Shown here: positions 25,454 to 33,134 of the stretch, piece after piece
Layout: the number at the start of each line of letters is the position of its first letter
Position numbering within the stretch: the first letter of the stretch is position 1
Assembly: GCA_024280145.1 (NCBI GenBank)
Contig: JAJRQR010000011.1
Location: 1 to 36,591, forward strand
DNA: 36,591 nucleotides
From: Bacteroidota bacterium
GTDB taxonomy: Bacteria > Bacteroidota > Bacteroidia > Flavobacteriales > Flavobacteriaceae
Direction: 5' to 3'
Program-made: the position numbers and the translations under genes
Notes under the pieces: generated by a model
Told to the model about the DNA's origin: nothing
Databases searched by the model: none
What the model saw: the letters and a program-made list of their open reading frames with translations, nothing else

Positions 25454-26617
25454 TTATTTACTTGCAAATAGTTTTACATCGTTTTTAGTTACTTCATCTT
25501 CTCCTAAAATTATCAATCGTTCTATGACGTTTCTAAGTTCTCGAATATTTCCTGTCCAATCGTACTCTTTTAAAAGTTTAATTGCCAAAGTAGAAAATGT
25601 TTTATTAGCAGTTCCTTGTTCTTCGGAAATTTTTTTACTGAAATGTTCAATTAATAAAGGAATATCTTCCCTTCTATCATTTAAGGAGGGTACATGAATT
25701 AATATAACCGCCAAACGATGGTACAAATCTTCTCTGAACTTACCTTCTGAAATCTCTTTTTTTAGGTCTTTATTAGTGGCAGCAATTACTCGAACATCTA
25801 CTTTAATATCTCGATCACTTCCTACTCTACTTATTTTATTTTCTTGAAGCGCTCGTAGCACTTTTGCCTGTGCCGAAAGACTCATATCACCAATTTCATC
25901 CAAGAAAATAGTTCCGTTATTGGCAGTTTCAAATTTTCCTGCCCGGTCTTTTGCAGCTCCTGTAAAACTACCTTTTTTATGACCGAATAATTCACTTTCA
26001 ATCAACTCACTTGGGATAGCAGCACAATTTACTTCAACTAAAGGGCCTTTGGATCGGTTGCTTTTCTCGTGAAGCCAATGTGCAACTAACTCCTTTCCTG
26101 TTCCGTTTGCTCCCGTAATTAGAACCCTTGCTTCGCTTGGTGCAACTTTCTCGATCATATTTTTAATATGAGTTATTGAAGAAGAGTCTCCAATCATCTC
26201 ATATTTTTTACTTACTTTTTTCTTTAACCGGGTGTTTTCAACTACCAATTCTTTACTATCCAAAGCAATCCGAACGGTGTTTAACAATCTATTTAAATCA
26301 GGTGGTTTCGAGATATAATCAAAAGCGCCCAATCGCATAGAATTTACAGCAGTATCCAAATCGCCATGTCCAGAAATCATGACTACTGGGATTTCAGGTT
26401 TTATTTTTTTTACTGCTTCTAATACTTCCATACCATCCATTTTCGGCATTTTGATATCGCACAAAATTAAGTCGAAATCTTCTTTTTTTATAAGTTCAAT
26501 TCCTATTAAGCCATCTGCCGCTTCTGAAACTTTATAACTCGTGCTTTCTTCTGAAAGAATTTTAGTCAATACCCTTCGGATTGCCGCTTCATCTTCAATT
26601 ATTAGTATTTTAGACAT
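25454..26617 (-). CDS. NtrC-type sigma-54 activator/response regulator lacking a DNA-binding domain
   Basis: 387 residues. The receiver domain (1-120) has Asp54 as phosphorylation site and KPPD at its end. The AAA+ domain spans about 140-370, with TGANGTGKE (Walker A), HKKGSFTGAAKDRAG (the sigma-54 contact loop, GSFTGA instead of GAFTGA), FLDEIGD (Walker B) and R-finger DLYHRLAV. The protein ends at LFASK, only a few residues after the AAA+ C-subdomain, so there is no Fis-type helix-turn-helix. It might act from solution or pair with another protein. It sits between mscS and ppk2 in a tight run. I see no sensor kinase in the window. Confidence 0.92.
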   Translation of the reverse strand: MSKILIIEDEAAIRRVLTKILSEESTSYKVSEAADGLIGIELIKKEDFDLILCDIKMPKMDGMEVLEAVKKIKPEIPVVMISGHGDLDTAVNSMRLGAFDYISKPPDLNRLLNTVRIALDSKELVVENTRLKKKVSKKYEMIGDSSSITHIKNMIEKVAPSEARVLITGANGTGKELVAHWLHEKSNRSKGPLVEVNCAAIPSELIESELFGHKKGSFTGAAKDRAGKFETANNGTIFLDEIGDMSLSAQAKVLRALQENKISRVGSDRDIKVDVRVIAATNKDLKKEISEGKFREDLYHRLAVILIHVPSLNDRREDIPLLIEHFSKKISEEQGTANKTFSTLAIKLLKEYDWTGNIRELRNVIERLIILGEDEVTKNDVKLFASK

Positions 26618-26646
26618 ATATTTATTTTAATAGGAAAACTATTTTA

Positions 26647-27549
26647 TTACTCTTTTGTTGTGGGATAAATATGTACATCTCTTTGAGGAAATGGAATACT
26701 AACATTATGTTCTCTGAATAATTCATCGATTACAAAACGCATATCACTTTTCATTTTAGGGGCCTTAAAACTTTCATTTAAGAAAAAGTTTAAGTTGAAA
26801 ATTAATGCTGAATCTCCAAAGTCTTCAAAGGTTACAAATGGTTTTGGTTTTTTTAATATTCCTGAATGAGAAGTAGCAGTTTGCATTAATAATTTTTCAA
26901 CTGTTTTTACATCACTTCCGTAAGCAACACCAATTGTTAATGATTCTCTCGTTGTATTTCTATTTTGTGTAAAGTTATAAATAGAGTTTCTAATAAGTAT
27001 ATGGTTTGGAATAATAATAATCTTATCATCCCTTGTTATCGCTCTTGTAGTACGAAGCTTAATTTCGATAACTTTTCCAACTTTTCCTTCTACTTCAATA
27101 ATATCTCCAACTAAAAGGGATTTGTCTAGTATGATAAAAATTCCTCCAATGATATCTTGAAATAAATCTTGTAATGCCAACCCCAAACCGACTAATAAAG
27201 CCGCTGAAGCAGCAAGGAATGGTGTAATATTAATTCCTGATTGACTTAAAATAAAGAAGAATACAATTATATAGGTTACATATTTTATAAATTTAAATAT
27301 GCTTACAAATTTATTTTTATCGGTTTCATCCATATTTCTGGTTGAAATTTTCCGAATCCATTTTAATATAAAACTTGCAAATATTAAGGAAAGTACTAAT
27401 GCTAAAACTAGTCCTACGGTTAAATTAATACCCGTTTCTCCTTCGCCCAAATGAAACCCAAGCTCTAAGATTTTTTTTATAGAACCCCAAATATCTTCCT
27501 TTACAACTTCTTGAATTTGCTCAACAACTTTTTCCTGTGTTTCCTGCAT
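26647..27549 (-). CDS. MscS-family mechanosensitive channel
   Basis: 300 residues with an N-terminal coiled segment, two or three membrane helices, then the pore-lining region LVGLGLALQDLFQDIIGG, which is typical of MscS, and a cytoplasmic beta domain with VEGKVGKVIEIKLRTTRA and IIPNHILIRNSIYNFTQN. The channel opens on membrane tension and releases solutes on down-shock. The gene starts 2 bases after the NatB stop and precedes the response regulator by 29 bases, so it is within the large co-directional run. Confidence 0.93.
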   Translation of the reverse strand: MQETQEKVVEQIQEVVKEDIWGSIKKILELGFHLGEGETGINLTVGLVLALVLSLIFASFILKWIRKISTRNMDETDKNKFVSIFKFIKYVTYIIVFFFILSQSGINITPFLAASAALLVGLGLALQDLFQDIIGGIFIILDKSLLVGDIIEVEGKVGKVIEIKLRTTRAITRDDKIIIIPNHILIRNSIYNFTQNRNTTRESLTIGVAYGSDVKTVEKLLMQTATSHSGILKKPKPFVTFEDFGDSALIFNLNFFLNESFKAPKMKSDMRFVIDELFREHNVSIPFPQRDVHIYPTTKE

Positions 27550-27551
27550 AA

Positions 27552-28862
27552 TTAGTATTTAAGCCACTTAATTATTTCCTTATAGCTTGGTTTTTTGCCA
27601 TACATTAATATACCTACACGATATATTTTTGCCGCAAACCAAACGGTTGCCATAAAAGTAGTAAATAATATGACCAAAGAAAGTATTTGTTGCCATAAAG
27701 GTACTCCAAAAGGTATTCGCATGAGCATAACTACTGGAGAGGTGAATGGAATATATGAAAACACTTGTGAAACCGTTCCATGTGGGTTTTCAATTACTGT
27801 AAAAAACCCAACATACATTCCTAACATTAATGGCATAATAATAGGTAGCATAAATTGTTGTGTATCTGTTTCGCTATCAACCGCAGCGCCAATGGCAGCA
27901 TACAATGAAGCATATAACAAATAACCACCAATAAAGAAAAACACAAACATAATTACCAAATTAGTAATAGGTAAATTGTTTAATTCTAGAAATACTTCGG
28001 AAATTATATGTTGTGTATCAGTACCAGAACTTTGAACTAACAATTCTTGTTGTTGACTCTGAGCTGCTGAAGTATCTACACCAAATATGGTAGATATAGC
28101 AGAAGTTAATACTAACATTAATATAATCCATACAGTAAATTGAGTAATTCCTGCTAGCGTAGTTCCAAATATTTTACCAAGTAAGAGTTTAATAGGTTTT
28201 ACTGAAGAAATAATAACTTCGATTATTCTGCTTGTTTTTTCTTCAATTACACTTCGCATTATCATATTTCCATAAATAATAATAAACATAAAGAGTAGGT
28301 ATCCTGCAGCTCCACCAAAGGCTAATTTTAAACCAGAACCTAATTTTGAGGTTTTCTTACCTTCAAATGTTTCTAATTTTGTATCGATATTTATTCGTAA
28401 TTCTTCAATTGTTTTTGCGTCAATTCCTGCTTCTTCAAGCTTGATAACATTTACTTTGTCTTCAATAATATTTTCAACATCTCGCATTACTGTGATAGAT
28501 GGAGAATCTTCAGAATAAAAAGTAATGCTTTCAGAAAGCTCATCAATCATATTTATCTTCGGAATATAAAGCAAGCCGTAAACTTCAGATTCTTCTGTTA
28601 GCTTCTTAGCATTTTCTAAGGAAACTGAAGTCAGTACTTTGTATTTAAGTCCTTTTGTATCTTCAAAATGATTGGTAAAAAGTCCGCTTTCATCCAGAAT
28701 ATTTATGGTATTAACCGTGTCGTTATTGAGTTGCGATAAATAAGAAACCAGTGAAATAATACCTACCATAATAATAGGACTTAAAAAAGTCATTATTATA
28801 AAGGACTTATTTCTGACCTTATTCAAATATTCGCGTTTTATTATTAAGGGAAGATGATTCAT
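27552..28862 (-). CDS. ABC-2 type transporter permease (NatB-like)
   Basis: 436 residues with one membrane helix at about 25-45, a large outer loop of about 150 residues, then five or six helices in the C-terminal half (FMIIIYGNMIMRSVIEEKTSR, with ITQFTVWIILMLVLT). The VIEEKTSRIIEVI motif is typical of the NatB/YhaP permeases that export Na+ or other substrates with an ATPase partner. It starts 9 bases after the ATPase stop and precedes mscS by 2 bases. The substrate cannot be told from the sequence. Confidence 0.9.
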   Translation of the reverse strand: MNHLPLIIKREYLNKVRNKSFIIMTFLSPIIMVGIISLVSYLSQLNNDTVNTINILDESGLFTNHFEDTKGLKYKVLTSVSLENAKKLTEESEVYGLLYIPKINMIDELSESITFYSEDSPSITVMRDVENIIEDKVNVIKLEEAGIDAKTIEELRINIDTKLETFEGKKTSKLGSGLKLAFGGAAGYLLFMFIIIYGNMIMRSVIEEKTSRIIEVIISSVKPIKLLLGKIFGTTLAGITQFTVWIILMLVLTSAISTIFGVDTSAAQSQQQELLVQSSGTDTQHIISEVFLELNNLPITNLVIMFVFFFIGGYLLYASLYAAIGAAVDSETDTQQFMLPIIMPLMLGMYVGFFTVIENPHGTVSQVFSYIPFTSPVVMLMRIPFGVPLWQQILSLVILFTTFMATVWFAAKIYRVGILMYGKKPSYKEIIKWLKY

Positions 28863-28871
28863 AATTTTGAA

Positions 28872-29798
28872 TTAATTATTTTGAACAGTTTCGATAAAAA
28901 TATCACTTACGGAAGGGATTACTTCTTCAAAATGTGTGAGTTGTCCTAAAGTAGTTAGGTAGTTGACCAATTCGTTAACCGAGTCTTTATCAGATATCTT
29001 GATATTGTATTGTTGCTCTTTGTTTATTGTTTTAAAAGAAGTAGGTTTTACTTCAAACTTTTCTGAAAGAATCGATTTTATATCTTCTGAAGCATTTGCC
29101 ATTAATCCTACCTTATAGGTATTGGATTTATAAGCTCTTTTAATGTCGATTAATTTTCCGTCAAGTATCTTATTAGACTTGTCTATCAGGGCAATATGAT
29201 CGCACATTTCTTCAACAGATTCCATTCTATGGGTTGAAAAAATCACCGTCGCTCCTTCATCTTTCAAACGTAAAATTTCATCTTTAATTAGATTGGCATT
29301 TATAGGGTCAAAACCACTAAAAGGTTCATCAAAAATTAACAATTTTGGTTGATGTAAAACGGTTACCACAAATTGAATTTTTTGTGCCATTCCTTTGGAT
29401 AATTCTTGAATTTTTTTATTCCACCAACCGTCAATTCCCAATCGGTCAAACCAATATTTAAGTCGTTCTTTAGCTTGTGTTTTCGAAAGCCCTTTTAATT
29501 GTGCTAAGTACATTGCTTGCTCGCCAACTTTCATGGTTTTGTAAAGCCCTCTTTCCTCTGGCAAATAACCAATATGCTGTATATCGTAAGGCTGTAAGGG
29601 TCTTCCATCCAAGATTATTTCACCAGAATCTGGCATGGTAATCTGGTTAATAATCCGAATCAAGGTGGTTTTACCAGCGCCATTTGGTCCTAAAAGTCCG
29701 AAGACACTTCCTTTGGGGACTTCAATACTGATATTGTTAAGGGCTTTAAAATCTCCGAAAGACTTAGTAACTTCGGAAGCAACTAATAGGTTATTCAT
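28872..29798 (-). CDS. ABC transporter ATP-binding protein (NatA-like)
   Basis: 308 residues. LGPNGAGKTT is the Walker A motif, LSKGMAQK the ABC signature, LLIFDEPFSGFDP the Walker B, and STHRM the H-loop. A C-terminal extension of about 90 residues (from YKSNTYKVG) is typical of NatA/YhaQ-like subunits. It forms a two-gene exporter with the following permease. It starts the operon that goes on through mscS, the sigma-54 activator, ppk2 and the M28 peptidase. Confidence 0.92.
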   Translation of the reverse strand: MNNLLVASEVTKSFGDFKALNNISIEVPKGSVFGLLGPNGAGKTTLIRIINQITMPDSGEIILDGRPLQPYDIQHIGYLPEERGLYKTMKVGEQAMYLAQLKGLSKTQAKERLKYWFDRLGIDGWWNKKIQELSKGMAQKIQFVVTVLHQPKLLIFDEPFSGFDPINANLIKDEILRLKDEGATVIFSTHRMESVEEMCDHIALIDKSNKILDGKLIDIKRAYKSNTYKVGLMANASEDIKSILSEKFEVKPTSFKTINKEQQYNIKISDKDSVNELVNYLTTLGQLTHFEEVIPSVSDIFIETVQNN

Positions 29799-29817
29799 AG
29801 TTAGTTTTTATATTAGG

Positions 29818-29847
29818 TAAATATATTAATTTGAAAAAGAAGCCAAA
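29818..29847 (-). promoter_or_regulatory. Candidate promoter of the natA operon
   Basis: On the minus strand, TTTG (29847-29844) is followed after 18 bases by TATATTTA (29825-29818), one base off TAnnTTTG. It ends about 20 bases before the natA ATG. The -33/-7 spacing is suitable, but the AT-rich context makes chance matches common. Confidence 0.35.
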
Positions 29848-29933
29848 CAGCTTTAAGAATATTTTATATAGTTTGTAATAAATAAACCTGTTTTGTTACA
29901 GACTAGAAAAACAAAATGTTATAAAAAACAAAA

Positions 29934-29961
29934 CCCACCCTATAAATTAATACAGGATGGG
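29934..29961 (-). terminator. Terminator of the grpE-dnaJ operon
   Basis: On the minus strand, CCCATCCT (29961-29954) pairs with AGGGTGGG (29941-29934) with one G-U pair and a 12-base loop. TTTTGTTTTTTAT follows immediately. This is a good rho-independent terminator about 85 bases after the dnaJ stop. Confidence 0.7.
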
Positions 29962-30045
29962 AAAAAATTGCTATGAAAAAGAAAAATATCACTACTATGA
30001 AATAGTGATTCTCAAATATAATAAAAATTTTTAATTAACATTGCT

Positions 30046-31173
30046 TTAACTAAACATATCTTTCACTTTTTCGAAAAAAGATTTGTCTTCCTTTTCTGGT
30101 TTCGGCTCAAAGTTATCGTCACCCCTCATTTTATTAAAAAATTCTTTTTGTTCTTTTGTTAATTCTTTTGGAGTCCAAACATTAATATGAACAAGTAAAT
30201 CTCCAGTTCCATAACTATTAATACTTGGAATTCCTTTGTTGCGAAGTCGTAAAATCTTTCCGCTTTGTACTCCCGACTCAATTTTAATTCTAACTTTTCC
30301 GTTTACGGTATCAATTTCTTTTGATGTTCCTAAAGCTGCATCAGAAAAACTTATATAAAGGTCATGATGTAAATTATCACCTTCACGCTGTAAAGTTGGG
30401 TGTGGTTTTTCTTCAATATGAACTAATAAATCACCTGTAATTCCATTTCCTGGCGCTTCATTTCCTTTTCCAGAAACCTTTAATTGCATTCCTTCAACTA
30501 CACCTGCTGGTATTTTAATAGAAACTGTTTCTTCAGTTGCTAACATCCCATTTGCATCTGCATTCGCAGGTTTTTTATCAATTGTTTGACCCGACCCATG
30601 ACAAACATTACAAGGAGCAGAAGTTTGCATTCTGCCTAAAATGGTATTCTGAATTCGAGTTATTTGCCCACTACCATTACAAGTAGTACAGGTTTTATAA
30701 GTGGTTCCTTGCGCTACTTTTTTACGTTTAACTTTAATTTTTTTCTCTACTCCGTTGGCAATTTCTTCTAAACTAAGTTTTACACGAATACGAAGGTTGC
30801 TTCCTTTTACATGAGCTCTTCTTCCACCGCCACTGAAACCACCACCAAAGCCTCCGCCGCCGCCAAAAATATCTCCAAACTGGCTGAATATGTCATCCAT
30901 ATTCATACCGCCGCCGCCAAAACCACCACCGAATCCACCACTACCTCCGCCTTCAAAGGCTTGGTGTCCAAAACGGTCGTATTTAGCTTTTTTGTCTGCG
31001 TCACTTAAAACTTCGTATGCTTCTGCTGCTTTCTTAAAATTTTCTTCTGCTTTAGCATCATCTGGATTTTTATCTGGATGAAATTCTATCGCTTTTTTAC
31101 GATATGCTTTTTTTATTTCTGCCGAAGTTGCTTCTTTTGAAACCCCTAATATTTTGTAAAAATCTTCTTTCAT
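30046..31173 (-). CDS. dnaJ: Chaperone DnaJ with a reduced zinc-finger region
   Basis: 375 residues. The J domain (1-70) has HPD at 32-34, and a Gly/Phe-rich linker covers about 74-117. Only two CxxCxGxG motifs follow, at 162-169 and 188-195, instead of the usual four. Their spacing matches the second and third motifs of typical DnaJ, so zinc centre II is kept and centre I is lost. The client-binding domains I and II continue to the end (FEKVKDMFS). It stimulates DnaK and delivers unfolded proteins. It lies 77 bases downstream of grpE. Confidence 0.96.
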   Translation of the reverse strand: MKEDFYKILGVSKEATSAEIKKAYRKKAIEFHPDKNPDDAKAEENFKKAAEAYEVLSDADKKAKYDRFGHQAFEGGGSGGFGGGFGGGGMNMDDIFSQFGDIFGGGGGFGGGFSGGGRRAHVKGSNLRIRVKLSLEEIANGVEKKIKVKRKKVAQGTTYKTCTTCNGSGQITRIQNTILGRMQTSAPCNVCHGSGQTIDKKPANADANGMLATEETVSIKIPAGVVEGMQLKVSGKGNEAPGNGITGDLLVHIEEKPHPTLQREGDNLHHDLYISFSDAALGTSKEIDTVNGKVRIKIESGVQSGKILRLRNKGIPSINSYGTGDLLVHINVWTPKELTKEQKEFFNKMRGDDNFEPKPEKEDKSFFEKVKDMFS

Positions 31174-31250
31174 ATGTATTGCCCATGAAAATGGGTAAAT
31201 TTATCACCAATAAAAAGGTAATTTATTAATTGCGATATCTCTATGTCAAA

Positions 31251-31793
31251 TTAATGCCCAATGACTACTTTAGGAAAACGAATTACCTTATCACCTAATT
31301 TATATCCCTTTTCAACTACATCAACAATTTTCCCTTTTAAATCTTTACTTGGTGCAGGGATTTGAGTAATTGCTTCGTGAATATCAGCATCAAAAATATC
31401 ACCTTGCTTAGTTTCAACATGAGCCAATCCTTTAGATTTTAAGGTCTCTCTAAGCTTATTACTTATCAATGATATTCCATCTAAATGTACTGTATTATCA
31501 GATTTTTCAATTTCTAATAATGCTCTGTCAAAGTCGTCTAAAATTGGAAGAAGCGCATTCATTACACTTTCACTTGCTGTTGAAAATAACTCGATACGTT
31601 CTTTTGAAGTTCGTTTTCTGAAATTTTCAAATTCAGCAAAAAGACGTAAATTTTTATCTTTTTCTTTGTCCAATTCTGCTTGCAAAGCTTCTAACGGACT
31701 TACTTCTTCCGCTTTTTCTTCTTGAACAGTTTCCTTTTCGGCAGTTAATACTTCCTCTTCAAGTTCTTGTTCTTTTTTATTTTTCTTGCTCAT
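31251..31793 (-). CDS. grpE: Nucleotide exchange factor GrpE
   Basis: 180 residues from the ATG at 31793 (MSKKNKKEQELEEEV). An earlier in-frame ATG at 31928 is rejected because it would run through the promoter and into the mnmD end. The N-terminal coiled-coil is rich in Lys and Glu, followed by NLRLFAEFENFRKRTSKER, which joins the long helix. The beta wing ends VEKGYKLGDKVIRFPKVVIG, the GrpE signature. It releases ADP from DnaK, and dnaJ follows in the same operon. Confidence 0.96.
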   Translation of the reverse strand: MSKKNKKEQELEEEVLTAEKETVQEEKAEEVSPLEALQAELDKEKDKNLRLFAEFENFRKRTSKERIELFSTASESVMNALLPILDDFDRALLEIEKSDNTVHLDGISLISNKLRETLKSKGLAHVETKQGDIFDADIHEAITQIPAPSKDLKGKIVDVVEKGYKLGDKVIRFPKVVIGH

Positions 31794-31828
31794 TGTCTGA
31801 GTGTATTTAATTTTTGAATTTAATAGTT

Positions 31829-31869
31829 TGCAAAAGTACTGCCATTTCTGGTTAAATGTCATAATGTCA
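31829..31869 (-). promoter_or_regulatory. grpE promoter: TAnnTTTG box within a sigma-54-like -24/-12 sequence, plus upstream repeat
   Basis: On the minus strand, TACTTTTG (31838-31831) is an exact TAnnTTTG box, 38 bases from the grpE ATG. The same bases are part of TGGCAGTACTTTTGCA (31844-31829), which keeps the GG/GC spacing of 12 bases found in sigma-54 promoters. Upstream, TGACATTATGACA (31869-31857) has two TGACA copies. Which of these is used cannot be told by sequence. Confidence 0.5.
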
Positions 31870-31900
31870 CTCTTGAATTTTAAATTCAGAATTAATTTTC

Positions 31901-31958
31901 GTTCCTCTAAGCATTTACTCTGCTTCACATCGTGAATGCTTTGTTCCTCTAAGCATTT
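31901..31958. repeat. 16-base direct repeat spanning the mnmD 3' end
   Basis: GTTCCTCTAAGCATTT occurs at 31901-31916 and again, identical, at 31943-31958, with 26 bases between. The second copy lies inside the mnmD frame (MLRGTK). The first copy repeats that codon run in another frame. The stop of mnmD falls at the junction. It looks like a short local duplication with unrelated filler between copies. Confidence 0.7.
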
Positions 31959-32604
31959 CCCTCTTTCCGGGAGGTCCAGGAAGTCGTTCTACTGTAAATC
32001 CCACTGCTTGCATTGCTCTACGGACACTTCCCTTTGCGGAATAAGTTACTAAAACACCTTCCATTTTTAATGCATCATACATTTTTTTAAAAATGGCTTC
32101 TGTCCATAATTCTGGTCGTACTCTTGCTCCGAAAGCGTCAAAATAAATGATGTGGAAAGCATTTTTATCTTCAATTTCCGAAAAGAATTGCTTTCGTTTT
32201 AACAATGAAAAATCTTTAGAAATACCTATGCTTTTTTTTCCCCAAGGACACAAATGGAGTTGATTGAAAATTTCTGCAGAAGCCTTTAATTCTGTTGGAT
32301 AATTTAATTTTTAAATCTCAAAATTTTCAATAGGATAAGCTTCTATGCCTGTGTAATCAATTTTAGTATTATTCTTTTCAGCTTCAATTAAGGTGATAAA
32401 TGTATTGAGTCCTGTCCCAAATCCTATTTCTAAAATTTTTAAGGAATCTGGATTATCGTTTTTTAGAAAATAGAAAAAGCCCATCTCGATAAAAACGTGA
32501 TAGGCTTCTTGAATTGCTCCGTGTTTGGAATGATATTGCTCATCCCACTCTGGTAAATGTATAGTTGTTGAACCGTCTTCCGTGGTTATTATTTCACGTT
32601 TCAT
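31915..32604 (-). pseudogene. mnmD: tRNA (mnm5s2U34)-methyltransferase MnmD (DUF752), interrupted by an in-frame stop
   Basis: The N-terminal half (from the ATG at 32604) has HLPEWDEQYHSKHGAIQEA and the SAM-binding LEIGFGTGLN. The C-terminal half has IIYFDAFGARVRPELW, AMQAVGFTVERL and PGPPGKREML, which is the MnmD/MnmC1 signature. The enzyme methylates nm5s2U to mnm5s2U at the wobble position. A TAA at 32313-32311 lies between FEI and KLNYPTELK without any frame change. The A-run in GKKSIG (32232-32239) is intact at eight bases. The C-terminus after MLRGTK seems changed by the local duplication. As written, only a truncated protein of 97 residues would be made from the first start. Confidence 0.88.
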
Positions 32605-32612
32605 GTGTCTTT

Positions 32613-32687
32613 AATAGTATTATTTTGGTCACATGGTTCATCCATAATAATCATTTTCTTACGTGATACTATTTTAATTGTGGATGA
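32613..32687. other. Interleaved inverted repeats between mnmD and the cytochrome lipoprotein gene
   Basis: Arm A, AATAGTAT (32613-32620), pairs perfectly with ATACTATT (32666-32673). Arm B, TCATCCATAAT (32638-32648), pairs with ATTGTGGATGA (32677-32687) with one G-U. The order A-B-A'-B' is that of a pseudoknot, though it could be chance in AT-rich DNA. It follows the lipoprotein stop and precedes mnmD on the minus strand. No T-tract makes it an obvious terminator. Confidence 0.35.
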
Positions 32688-32694
32688 TGCAAAA

Positions 32695-33132
32695 TTAATT
32701 TATTAATAATTTTTCAATCCTTGGAATGGGACCAACACATTCTGTTGTATGACAAGAAATACAAGTGTTAATTGCATTATTATAACGATTTTTCAACGGA
32801 ATTTCATTATCATTTTCAAATATCGCTCTCACATTATCAACATATACTTTTGAGAAAGCTTTAAATGTATCGTTGTACGGTTTATCATCTGTAAGTTTAG
32901 CTGTGAATATTTTCAGAAATTCTTTCGGAAATTCACTAGGTGTATTTCCTGCTTGAATTTCTTTTTTAATATCCTCATTTACATCATACATAGATCGCAT
33001 AAGTAACGTCATTTCTGAAGCTACATACATATCTGGCACAAACTTTTCATCTACTTCATTGCTTACTTCATTCTTTTCAGATGAAGTACAAGAAAACAAA
33101 AACAGGCTACATAAAACTGTAAAATATTTCAT
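32695..33132 (-). CDS. Monohaem c-type cytochrome lipoprotein, cytochrome c'-like layout
   Basis: 145 residues beginning MKYFTVLCSLFLFSCTSS, where FSC is the lipobox. The body is mostly helical without transmembrane segments, and the haem-binding CISCH lies near the C-terminus (NTCISCHTTECVGP). Placing CxxCH at the end of a helical domain is characteristic of cytochrome c' and related four-helix proteins. It is anchored in a membrane facing the periplasm. It starts 2 bases before the DUF4920 gene ends, so the two are co-transcribed. The function could be electron transfer or binding of a gas such as NO. Identification rests on one haem motif and layout, and further assignment is open. Confidence 0.72.
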   Translation of the reverse strand: MKYFTVLCSLFLFSCTSSEKNEVSNEVDEKFVPDMYVASEMTLLMRSMYDVNEDIKKEIQAGNTPSEFPKEFLKIFTAKLTDDKPYNDTFKAFSKVYVDNVRAIFENDNEIPLKNRYNNAINTCISCHTTECVGPIPRIEKLLIN

Positions 33133-33134
33133 TT

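Noticed and set aside
30811-31081. Plus-strand frames over the dnaJ Gly/Phe region
   Set aside because: These are antisense shadows of the repetitive GGxGGF codons, without start context or neighbours.
31794-31928. GrpE start at 31928
   Set aside because: It would place the start inside the mnmD end and translate through a promoter with an exact TAnnTTTG box. MSKKNKK at 31793 is the normal GrpE beginning.
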